The notes beneath the pieces were generated by a model. It was not told the DNA's origin. It saw nothing but the letters and a program-made list of their open reading frames with translations, and did not search any database. Shown here piece after piece: positions 14,873 through 19,790 of a stretch of DNA of 33,005 bases (position 1 is the first letter of the stretch; every line of letters starts with the position of its first letter). Location: positions 1-33,005 of IMG/VR virus record IMGVR_UViG_3300030102_004693; one strand, given 5' to 3'. Both the position numbers and the translations under genes were made by a program. Source of the DNA: a virus.

Positions 14873-14904
14873 CAAAAAAGCCGCAACCATTTACGGCTGC
14901 GGCT
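14873..14904 (-). terminator. Rho-independent terminator of the small minus-strand operon
   Basis: On the minus strand AGCCGCA (14904-14898), a 12-base loop and TGCGGCT (14885-14879) form a 7-bp GC-rich stem, followed by six T residues (plus-strand A-run 14873-14878). It lies 24 bases after the stop of the 34-aa membrane protein and upstream of the late promoter, so it separates the early minus operon from the late operon. Confidence 0.78.
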
Positions 14905-14928
14905 GGTTTCCGATCGTGTTCTTTGTCG

Positions 14929-15033
14929 CTAGTATCCGAGCAAGAGAAGGATGATGAAGATGATCGGCGCTAAGAGTAGGCAAATTCCAACTATGAAGGC
15001 GGCGGCGGTTTCTTCCTCCGGTGTCCGTCTCAT
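14929..15033 (-). CDS. Micro membrane protein, 34 aa
   Basis: The frame starts MRRTPEEETAAAFIVGICLL and continues as an unbroken hydrophobic helix (LAPIIFIILLLLGY) to a TAG. A charged N-terminus of nine residues precedes a membrane segment at about residues 10-33. The ATG overlaps the TGA of the HhH protein (ATGA), and GGGAGGCGGAA just upstream is a strong ribosome binding site. The same site arrangement precedes the second micro membrane protein at 15979-16110. No family is recognised; possible roles are superinfection exclusion, membrane targeting or an early holin regulator. Confidence 0.68.
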   Translation of the reverse strand: MRRTPEEETAAAFIVGICLLLAPIIFIILLLLGY

Positions 15034-15632
15034 TGTTCCGCCTCCCATTTCACCACGTCAACGTGGAATCGGCTCACTGCGTCCGCGGTCGGTAGTTTCC
15101 TGTTCTGGCGGTTTCCAGCTACGTGTTCACACCATTCATTCCACCATTTTTCCGATCCGTTCCGCTGGCAATATTCAACGTATCGCGCAACGTGCTTTCG
15201 CTGTGTGGCGGGCTTCGCCTTCTTGTTTAACCTCACGAATGTCGCTGGCAGGTTCTCGCGTCGTAGGTTATGCACGTCGAGGCAGGCGACGTCAAATCCC
15301 ATTAGCTGACACAGAAAACCCGCTTTCGGTAATCCAAGACAAGGAATCGATGTTGCAAGGGTAACGGCTTCCTCGGTGGCGTCGCGGCTTTTCAAGCGTT
15401 CAAACTCCGGAAGTAGTCGGTCGGCGTGTTCGCGTCCGTATTTCAAACCATCCGCTTTTTTTCCCCAAAGGCAAGCGGCTTTTAATCCGTCGCGGGCGAT
15501 TTGTCGGCGTTGGCGGCGGCAGGTCGATAATCCGGCTTGGATCGTCGTCAATACGAACTCAAGGCAGTCGATAAAGCCCGCCGGGCTTGCGAGGGCGTGG
15601 CTCTCGATTTCGGGCTGGTCGCGGCTATACAT
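15030..15632 (-). CDS. Helix-hairpin-helix DNA glycosylase-like protein, 200 aa
   Basis: The central region (about residues 92-125) reads ATSIPCLGLPKAGFLCQLMG, then ACLDVHNLRR. This resembles the HhH-GPD core of base-excision glycosylases: a hairpin of the L-P-G-x-G type, a Lys near its end, and about 16 residues later an Asp before H-x-x-R, matching the V-D-T-H of endonuclease III. The Lys is one position off the usual place and the first Gly of the hairpin is Cys, so catalysis is uncertain. The rest is helical with Lys/Arg-rich parts (RLNKKAKPATQRKHVARYVEYCQ), and no iron-sulfur cysteine cluster is seen. It may be a DNA-binding or base-processing protein. It overlaps both neighbouring genes. 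Confidence 0.55.
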   Translation of the reverse strand: MYSRDQPEIESHALASPAGFIDCLEFVLTTIQAGLSTCRRQRRQIARDGLKAACLWGKKADGLKYGREHADRLLPEFERLKSRDATEEAVTLATSIPCLGLPKAGFLCQLMGFDVACLDVHNLRRENLPATFVRLNKKAKPATQRKHVARYVEYCQRNGSEKWWNEWCEHVAGNRQNRKLPTADAVSRFHVDVVKWEAEQ

Positions 15633-15975
15633 TAGCTTCGCCTCCTTCCTCGAGCGGCATTTCGTCGACTCGTCCGCAAATCTTCACTGCTTCGCGAATT
15701 CGCTCCACTGCTTCCTCTAGGGTGTTGCGGCGGGTCATCTGTTCGAATCTGTCCGCAAGTAGTCCGATCGCCTCTTTTCGGGTTCTTCCGTGTCCGGTTC
15801 CGACCGTGCGTCCGGTTTCAAGCTCGGTTGCAATCCATCGGTCTGCTCGGGTGGATCTTGTTTTCGATTTGGCAACACCAAAACGGATGCCGTTCATTTC
15901 GAAGGCGTATCCTTCAACTTCTCGGCGGTGTCCATTGTATAGGGCTATGCTGAATTTTTGCTTGGTCATGTTCAT
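15625..15975 (-). CDS. Small early-operon protein, 116 aa
   Basis: The product begins MNMTKQKFSIALYNGHRREV, with beta-like segments (GYAFEMNGIRFGVAKSK, WIATELETGRTVGTGHGRTR) followed by a helix (RKEAIGLLADRFEQMTRR) and an acidic C-terminus. The pattern of strands followed by K-E-A-I-x-x-x-A-x-x-R suggests a small alpha/beta protein, but I do not recognise the family. The ATG has GGAAAG upstream and its stop overlaps the start of the HhH gene by eight bases. It is transcribed from the divergent control region toward the 14873 terminator. Confidence 0.6.
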   Translation of the reverse strand: MNMTKQKFSIALYNGHRREVEGYAFEMNGIRFGVAKSKTRSTRADRWIATELETGRTVGTGHGRTRKEAIGLLADRFEQMTRRNTLEEAVERIREAVKICGRVDEMPLEEGGEANV

Positions 15976-15978
15976 GAT

Positions 15979-16110
15979 CTATCTTTCCTTTGGTTGTGGG
16001 TTAGTGGGGTGGTTGCGGATTCGGTCGGCTGTTCGTCTTCCTGCTATTGCTCCTGCTATTGCTCCGGCAATGGCTAAAGCGGCGGCGGCAGTTATAAGGG
16101 CGGCGTTCAT
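15979..16110 (-). CDS. Micro membrane protein, Ala/Gly-rich, 43 aa
   Basis: The frame starts MNAALITAAAALAIAGAIAG and continues AIAG, then a basic hydrophilic tail (RRTADRIRNHPTNPQPKER). One membrane helix at about residues 3-23 is clear, containing tandem AIAG repeats. The ATG overlaps the preceding TGA, and GGAGGCGGAAGC upstream is a strong ribosome binding site. It pairs in style with the 34-aa membrane protein at 14929-15033. Topology would leave the basic tail in the cytoplasm by the positive-inside rule. Function is unknown. Confidence 0.65.
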   Translation of the reverse strand: MNAALITAAAALAIAGAIAGAIAGRRTADRIRNHPTNPQPKER

Positions 16111-16436
16111 GCTTCCGCCTCCTTTTCTGCTTTCAATCTTTCGATCAAATCTTGGATATGCTTTACGTCCTCCGACAGGTCGGCGGATAGTTTTTCGTTG
16201 TATATTTCACCAACGTCATCGAGCAGACATGCTACATCAATTGAAAGCTCGCGGATAATTTCGCTTGTAGCGTCCGCCTCCTTTCTAGCTTTCAACCTGT
16301 CAACGGTTCGAGCCATTGCCAGTAGTTCTTCCTTAGCGGCAATGGTCGGCCCGGCTCGTGATCCAGGGTCTTGCAGAACATCGATGTAAATTGAGGCGGC
16401 AAACTCCCAAGAGGGTGCGAGGTCAATCGAGTTCAT
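16107..16436 (-). CDS. Helical early-operon protein, 109 aa
   Basis: The first 55 residues (SWEFAASIYIDVLQDPGS, AAKEELLAMARTVDRLKA) match a common small phage protein pattern, W-x-x-A-x-x-I-Y-x-x-x-L followed by A-x-E-E-L-x-x-M-A-R-x-x-D, whose role is unknown. The second half is an acidic helix ending IQDLIERLKAEKEAEA, and a coiled coil is likely. Its ATG overlaps the preceding stop (ATGA at 16433-16436), and its TGA overlaps the ATG of the 43-aa membrane protein. Confidence 0.62.
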   Translation of the reverse strand: MNSIDLAPSWEFAASIYIDVLQDPGSRAGPTIAAKEELLAMARTVDRLKARKEADATSEIIRELSIDVACLLDDVGEIYNEKLSADLSEDVKHIQDLIERLKAEKEAEA

Positions 16437-16765
16437 GCGTTCACCTCCTCTTCTAGTCTTTTGATCTCTTTTGAGATAGAATGAAAAATCACCTCCTCAA
16501 AATCATCGTGCATTTTTGCAGCTGCGGGTCGGCTCAAGAAGTCCGGCATTTCAATTTCGAATCCGAGTTGGTCGGCAGCTACTTGAACAAACCCAGTAAA
16601 GCTGGCCTTGATCATCAACTGTTTCAACTCGACTAGTCTTTCTATCGTTTCGACAGCATTTTTGGCGGTGTCGATTTCCGCGTTTTTGATTTGGTCTATC
16701 ATCTCGGCCATCCTCTCTCGTTTTCCGTCGATTTTCCAGCTTCCGTCTGCTTTACGGTAAAACAA
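16433..16765 (-). CDS. Helical protein opening the minus-strand early operon, up to 110 aa
   Basis: The longest form uses TTG at 16765, but that start lies within one of the palindromic operator copies and has no ribosome binding site. An ATG at 16702 (MIDQIKNAEIDTAK) has GAGAGG nine bases upstream and is a plausible true start, giving 89 residues. The product is helical with DTAKNAVETIERLVELKQLM, then a less charged part (FTGFVQVAADQLGFEIEMPD) and a basic/acidic C-terminal helix. No family is recognised. It is the first gene on the minus side of the divergent region. Confidence 0.55.
   Translation of the reverse strand: MFYRKADGSWKIDGKRERMAEMIDQIKNAEIDTAKNAVETIERLVELKQLMIKASFTGFVQVAADQLGFEIEMPDFLSRPAAAKMHDDFEEVIFHSISKEIKRLEEEVNA
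16748..16763. promoter_or_regulatory. Operator-like palindrome copy A (TGCTTTACGGTAAAAC)
   Basis: The core TTTACGGTAAA-like sequence is a near-palindrome of the form TTTACNGTAAA. It sits at the upstream edge of the minus-strand operon and overlaps the longest possible start of its first gene. Two further copies lie at 16797-16813 and 16878-16890. Such repeated dyads in a divergent region are typical repressor sites. Confidence 0.6.
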
Positions 16766-16796
16766 AAATGGTTTTAAAAAAAAAATTTGAATTTTT

Positions 16797-16813
16797 TGCT
16801 TTACTGTAAAGCA
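16797..16813. promoter_or_regulatory. Operator-like perfect palindrome copy B (TGCTTTACTGTAAAGCA)
   Basis: This 17-base sequence is perfectly symmetric around the central T at 16805 (TGCTTTAC-T-GTAAAGCA). It is the best of the three copies and lies between the two divergent transcription units, close to an A/T-rich tract (16771-16797). The winged-helix protein at 17143-17412 or an unlinked repressor could bind it. Confidence 0.7.
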
Positions 16814-16832
16814 CGCCGGGTAAACGGGGTCT

Positions 16833-16929
16833 ACTAGGGGAGTGTGCCTAAACTAGGGGAGTGTGCTTAGACATCATTGCTTTACTGTAAGAAAACAAAC
16901 TCGTTTGACAGGTGGGGGAGTGTGCTTAG
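16833..16929 (+). repeat. Three direct repeats GGGGAGTGTGCYTA (iteron-like)
   Basis: Copies start at 16837, 16856 and 16915 (GGGGAGTGTGC followed by CTA or TTA). The first two share a longer unit ACTAGGGGAGTGTGC at 16833 and 16852, 19 bases apart; the third is 59 bases further. The third copy lies between the -35 and -10 of the plus-strand promoter. They are either operator sites or replication iterons, or both. Confidence 0.75.
16878..16890. promoter_or_regulatory. Operator-like palindrome copy C (TGCTTTACTGTAA)
   Basis: Identical to the left 13 bases of copy B, with the right arm diverging into GAAAAC as in copy A it runs into AAAC. It lies 15 bases upstream of the -35 box of the predicted plus-strand promoter, a good place for repression or activation of the replication operon. 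Confidence 0.6.
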
Positions 16930-16932
16930 TGT
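16905..16932 (+). promoter_or_regulatory. Candidate promoter of the replication operon
   Basis: TTGACA at 16905-16910 is a perfect -35 box; with a 16-base spacer the -10 would be TAGTGT (16927-16932), matching only three of six consensus positions. Transcription would start near the ATG at 16940. The weak -10 and the direct repeat occupying the spacer suggest regulated rather than constitutive use. Confidence 0.45.
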
Positions 16933-16939
16933 GGTGGGG

Positions 16940-17176
16940 ATGACTAACAAATATACAGATGGTTTGGGACGCAAGTGGGAGTTTGAGTACATCATGGACT
17001 TCTATAGCAATGGGATGGACTACGTCGAAATAGAAAGGGTCTGGCAAGTTGTAAAACAGACCCAGTCGAAGAAGGAAATGTTCGAGGTTCATTTCGATGT
17101 CCTCGATCCCGATTGGATCAAAGAACAGGAGGACCGAATCGAATGCGAGGCATTTGGGTTCCAAGTACACTCCTAA
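16940..17176 (+). CDS. First gene of replication operon, unknown, 78 aa
   Basis: The start chosen is ATG at 16940 (MTNKYTDGLGRKWEFEYIMD); an in-frame TTG at 16877 would place the promoter and an operator inside the gene and is unlikely. The product is acidic and helical, with FYSNGMDYVEIERVWQVVKQ and EVHFDVLDPDWIKEQEDRIE. No domain is recognised. The next gene starts inside its 3' end. Its place as first gene beside the repeats suggests a regulatory or initiation-related job, without direct evidence. Confidence 0.6.
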   Translation: MTNKYTDGLGRKWEFEYIMDFYSNGMDYVEIERVWQVVKQTQSKKEMFEVHFDVLDPDWIKEQEDRIECEAFGFQVHS

Positions 17177-17412
17177 ACGGAACCCTCGGTCCAGCCGAGG
17201 CACTACTCGCCGGGTATATCGGCGGGTGGCCTGATGGCTGTTTTGCTTCCAATCAGCGTATTGGAGAGGACATCGGATTGTCTGAACATTACGTTCAGGA
17301 ATTGATTGGCCGCTTGGTTAAGCGGGGCGTCATCCAGAAGATGGGACGCAACCATACAAGGAAGATGCGCCTCTCAAAAAGGTACGCGCCTGATGCTATA
17401 GCCCAAGGCTAA
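17143..17412 (+). CDS. Winged-helix DNA-binding protein, possible replication initiator or regulator, 89 aa
   Basis: The start ATG at 17143 has AGGAGG nine bases upstream, so the longer frame from 17113 is not preferred. The product begins MRGIWVPSTLLNGTLGPAEA. A helix-turn-helix follows at about residues 35-65 (CFASNQRIGEDIGLSEHYVQELIGRLVKRG), then a wing-like VIQKMGRNHTRKMRLS. This is the layout of helix-turn-helix domains in phage replication proteins and MarR/GntR-type regulators: S-N-x-x-I-x-x-x-x-G-L-S followed by L-x-x-R-G-x-I and a basic hairpin. It may bind the direct repeats or palindromes just upstream. The stop lies between two copies of a 16-base repeat. Confidence 0.68.
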   Translation: MRGIWVPSTLLNGTLGPAEALLAGYIGGWPDGCFASNQRIGEDIGLSEHYVQELIGRLVKRGVIQKMGRNHTRKMRLSKRYAPDAIAQG

Positions 17413-17428
17413 TGATGCTATAGCCCAA
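17391..17428 (+). repeat. 16-bp direct repeat TGATGCTATAGCCCAA x2 flanking a stop codon
   Basis: Exact copies at 17391-17406 and 17413-17428, 22 bases apart (about two helical turns). The first copy encodes the last residues of the winged-helix gene, whose TAA falls in the six-base spacer. A 46-base, strongly A/T-rich stretch with several ATATAAC and ATAATA units follows (17429-17474). The combination looks like a duplicated binding site next to an unwinding-prone sequence. Confidence 0.8.
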
Positions 17429-17474
17429 CATATAACATAGATAACATATACCTATAATAATAATAATAACTAGT

Positions 17475-17723
17475 ATGACTAACAAAGATAATAAGATTGG
17501 TTTAGCGTCAGAGGTGTCTGACGCTTTCGGCTCCGCCGTTCAGCCCGCCCTCGGCGTAGGCTTTTTTATTAACCCTCCATCCTATCAACACTTCGTTCCC
17601 GAGATGGACGCGGCGTCGAAGATGGAACGCCTCTACATGGAGGAGTTGGAACGGCTCGAAAATGAGCCGACACCGGAACAGGTGGATGAGCTGTTCGCAG
17701 CATTGGGAGGAAGATTCAAATGA
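17475..17723 (+). CDS. Small replication-operon protein, unknown, 82 aa
   Basis: The product starts MTNKDNKIGLASEVSDAFGS, with a hydrophobic GVGFFINPP segment in the middle and an acidic helical C-terminus (MERLYMEELERLENEPTPEQ, VDELFAALGGRFK). The first four residues repeat those of the 78-aa gene, probably by chance. No clear ribosome binding site precedes the start; the upstream DNA is nearly all A and T. Its stop overlaps the next ATG (ATGA). No family is recognised. Confidence 0.6.
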   Translation: MTNKDNKIGLASEVSDAFGSAVQPALGVGFFINPPSYQHFVPEMDAASKMERLYMEELERLENEPTPEQVDELFAALGGRFK

Positions 17724-17992
17724 GTGAGTTTGTGGACGAAAAATTGTCCGACCTTTATATCCGAGCTGGGATAATGGTTGGCATCGCCATGTTAGAGGAA
17801 TCATTAAATCATGTGAACGTCCCGAATGGGATGTCTCAAGCTGCCTTTGATGCAGCCATTGAACCCCTAAGGCCATTGCTCGCTGAACTACGCGAGTCAT
17901 GCCTCGGATCCATCGATGAGAATGAGGACGAACTCATCGCCCATGTTAAACGGTCAACCCAAAAGGGATTGACGCAGGGATGGAGCACATGA
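17720..17992 (+). CDS. Small acidic protein, unknown, 90 aa
   Basis: The product starts MSEFVDEKLSDLYIRAGIMV and is mainly helical, with AMLEESLNHVNVPNGMSQAAFDAAI and an acidic segment (GSIDENEDELIAHVK). It has one Cys and no membrane segment. GGAGG lies in the 3' end of the upstream gene at a good distance from the start. No family is recognised. A gap of 11 bases separates it from the DnaA-like gene. Confidence 0.6.
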   Translation: MSEFVDEKLSDLYIRAGIMVGIAMLEESLNHVNVPNGMSQAAFDAAIEPLRPLLAELRESCLGSIDENEDELIAHVKRSTQKGLTQGWST

Positions 17993-18003
17993 ATCATTAA
18001 GAC

Positions 18004-18318
18004 ATGATATACAGACTAAAAAAAACAAGTAGATCCGAAATGGAAAAAGTGGTTACTGCCGCTCTCGAAGTATTTGGGGTAACCTACCATGACCTCACAA
18101 AGAAAAACCGATCCGAACCATTAGCGTCTGTCAGGGGATTAGTCGGAGCGGTCCTTTATGTGGACATGAAAATTAGTAGAAATGATGTCGCGGCCTTCCT
18201 ACACCGCAACCCCACGTTAGTGACTATTTATGGTCAAAACCACTTGGATCGGATGATTACCGATCGGCAATATTGCCAGAGCTACCACGCTCTCAAATCT
18301 AAATTGGAGGAATTATGA
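18004..18318 (+). CDS. DnaA domain IV-like DNA-binding protein, 104 aa
   Basis: The sequence resembles the C-terminal DNA-binding domain of DnaA. A helix with VVTAALEVFGVTYHDLTKK precedes an N-R-S-x-P-L-A-S-V-R-G-L-V-G-A-V segment like the DnaA R-x-x-x-x-x-x-A-R-x-x-A block. Then come ISRNDVAAFLHRNPTLVTIY (turn plus recognition helix, where DnaA has D-H-T-T-V) and a terminal helix. It has no ATPase domain, so it is an orphan DNA-binding module. It may bind a phage or host origin, compete with host DnaA, or act as a transcription regulator of the TrpR/DnaA fold. Its stop overlaps the ABC ATPase ATG (ATGA), so the two are co-translated. The similarity is by eye. Confidence 0.58.
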   Translation: MIYRLKKTSRSEMEKVVTAALEVFGVTYHDLTKKNRSEPLASVRGLVGAVLYVDMKISRNDVAAFLHRNPTLVTIYGQNHLDRMITDRQYCQSYHALKSKLEEL

Positions 18319-18935
18319 AAATTAGCATAAACGTAGAGCTAGACGATTTTACATCTAAGGTTGCTCACGCTTTTGATTTAGAGTTCGATGGCACGATCAC
18401 AACTGACATTCCAGATTTTTCACTACCTATGGCCGAGTTTAATATCGGCATGATTGTAGGATCAAGCGGAAGCGGTAAAAGTCAGATTCTAAATAACCAC
18501 TTCAGGGCCAAGAATGATAGTCCGTTTTGGTTTAGGGATAAGGCTATCGTTTCACACTTTGAAGCCCCAGAAGAAGCTATAGAAAAGCTGTTTGCTTGTG
18601 GTCTTGCCTCTGTTCCAACGCTGTGTAAACCTTTTCACGTTCTCAGTAATGGTGAAAAGTATCGTGCTGTTGTAGCCAGAAAGTTACAAAACGGTATGAC
18701 ACTAGATGAGTTCACCTCAGAGGTAAATAGAGAAACGGCAAAGAGCTTGTCGGTAGCTCTCAGTAGATATATCAGAAGTAAAGACATCAGGAATGTGGTT
18801 CTATGTTCTTGCCACAAAGATATAATCGACTGGATAGAACCTGATTGGGTTTTTGATTGTGATAGCGGCGAGCGTTTTATAAATTATGACCCACGTCAGC
18901 AATTAAAGAAGGTAGCAAATATAGAAATATACTGA
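18315..18935 (+). CDS. ABC-type ATPase of the ABC-acetyltransferase family, 206 aa
   Basis: All core ABC nucleotide-binding motifs are readable. Walker A is GSSGSGKS at 49-56, the signature is LSNGEKYR at 110-117, Walker B carboxylates are in LDEFTS at 130-135, and the switch His is in CSCHKD (His167). A D-W-I-E-P-D-W-V-F-D segment follows. There are no membrane segments, so it is a soluble ABC ATPase. LDEFTS-x-x-x-R and SCH-x-D-x-x-x-W-x-x-P-D-W-V are, as far as I recall, hallmarks of the ATPase half of COG2401, an ABC ATPase fused to an acetyltransferase domain. Here that domain is the next gene, one shared base away (TGATG). Likely role: ATP-driven partner of the GNAT enzyme, perhaps on DNA. 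The gene looks more A/T-rich than its neighbours. Confidence 0.75.
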   Translation: MKISINVELDDFTSKVAHAFDLEFDGTITTDIPDFSLPMAEFNIGMIVGSSGSGKSQILNNHFRAKNDSPFWFRDKAIVSHFEAPEEAIEKLFACGLASVPTLCKPFHVLSNGEKYRAVVARKLQNGMTLDEFTSEVNRETAKSLSVALSRYIRSKDIRNVVLCSCHKDIIDWIEPDWVFDCDSGERFINYDPRQQLKKVANIEIY

Positions 18936-19435
18936 TGTTCAAAAGACCAACCATACAATTAGAAGTCTACGAGGTTCCAAAAAAATACAAGGAGAGGTAC
19001 TGGAATCTTTTTAAGAAGCATCATTATCTTGGTGACTCTCTCAATAAAGCGGCAAGATGCTGGGTTGCATATCTTTGGAACAACCCTGTGGCATTTAACT
19101 CTGTGTTAGCCATGCCAAGCGGCTCTCTTAAAAACGCTTGGAGGGAACATAGGCTGGTAGTCCTGTCGGACTACCAAGGTATGGGTATTGGCAACAATAT
19201 ATCAGAATGTGTTGGCAAAATCTTAGTAGATGAGGGAAAAAGATTTTTCTCGAAGACCGCTAATATAAAACTAGGGGAAGCTCGTAGTCAGAGAAAATCA
19301 TGGAAACCAACGAGTAAAAATAAAAAAGCAAGGCCAGACAACATTGGAAGACAAAAGAATTACAACAACATGGTGAAGGAATCTCTTTCAATGAGAGTAT
19401 GCTATTCACATGAATATATAGGAGAAGTAAATTAA
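18935..19435 (+). CDS. GNAT-fold, Mom-like acyltransferase family protein, 166 aa
   Basis: The N-terminus contains KKHHYLGDSLNKAARCWVAY (about 27-46), then a strand (NPVAFNSVLAMPSGS) and the acyl-CoA-binding motif region HRLVVLSDYQGMGIG at 72-86, fitting the GNAT Q/R-x-x-G-x-G/A loop. The C-terminal part has FSKTANIKLGEARSQRKSWK and then a Lys-rich tail. The HHYL-AARCWVA and R-L-V-V-L-x-x-Y-Q-G-x-G-I-G combination is the one seen in phage proteins annotated as the Mom family (Mu Mom modifies adenine in DNA) and in the acetyltransferase half of COG2401. I infer DNA base modification protecting against restriction, but other acyl targets are possible. It is co-transcribed with the ABC ATPase and lies between initiator-like and primase genes. 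Confidence 0.7.
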   Translation: MFKRPTIQLEVYEVPKKYKERYWNLFKKHHYLGDSLNKAARCWVAYLWNNPVAFNSVLAMPSGSLKNAWREHRLVVLSDYQGMGIGNNISECVGKILVDEGKRFFSKTANIKLGEARSQRKSWKPTSKNKKARPDNIGRQKNYNNMVKESLSMRVCYSHEYIGEVN

Positions 19436-19442
19436 AAGAATA

Positions 19443-19790
19443 ATGGATATTGGAGCATACCTGACATTCCACCACTCCGATCGCCTTCTGTGCGGTCAGG
19501 TGGTGCGACTAAAAAAAACAGCCGACAGTCCCGAGGACTGGAAGCTCGAAGTGAGGGGTCGCAGTGGCCGCTCACTCATATTGGAAAGCTACATCGAGTC
19601 AGGATGTATGCTCTGGCCCAACTGGGAACACTGCGACCTGTTTATAACGGGGGGATGGGATGCCTTGGCTGATGCTGGGTACGTCCGCACCTACCATTTC
19701 GATGCGGTCGCTGCTAGAGAAAAGGACCGGAAGGATAGACTCGCTCGGAAGCCAAGCATGGTGAAGGAGGACCGGAAGTATGACACCTGA
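19443..19790 (+). CDS. Replication-operon protein, unknown, 115 aa
   Basis: The product starts MDIGAYLTFHHSDRLLCGQV and has a beta-rich first half (VVRLKKTADSPEDWKLEVRG, SLILESYIESGCMLWPNW), followed by a basic/acidic C-terminal helix rich in Lys, Arg and Asp. A small barrel domain of the SH3/OB type is conceivable from the strand pattern. The base composition returns to the higher G/C of the operon right after the GNAT gene. Its 3' end overlaps the primase-helicase start by 11 bases, and contains the GGAGG used by that gene. No family is recognised. Confidence 0.6.
   Translation: MDIGAYLTFHHSDRLLCGQVVRLKKTADSPEDWKLEVRGRSGRSLILESYIESGCMLWPNWEHCDLFITGGWDALADAGYVRTYHFDAVAAREKDRKDRLARKPSMVKEDRKYDT

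Noticed and set aside
14591-14890. Minus-strand 99-codon frame over the TerS upstream region
   Set aside because: It lacks a ribosome binding site, begins before the terminator hairpin, runs through the late promoter and overlaps the TerS start in another frame; the product has no coherent features.
15587-16258. Plus-strand open frame of 223 codons opposite the early minus operon
   Set aside because: It is antisense to four minus-strand genes that have ATGA couplings, ribosome binding sites and recognisable patterns; its translation is Arg/Ser/Pro-rich without domain features, typical of a shadow frame in G/C-rich DNA.
16833-16929. Repeats considered as a CRISPR array
   Set aside because: Only three short units of about 14 bases with unequal spacing (19 and 59 bases) and no cas genes; operator or iteron sites explain them better.
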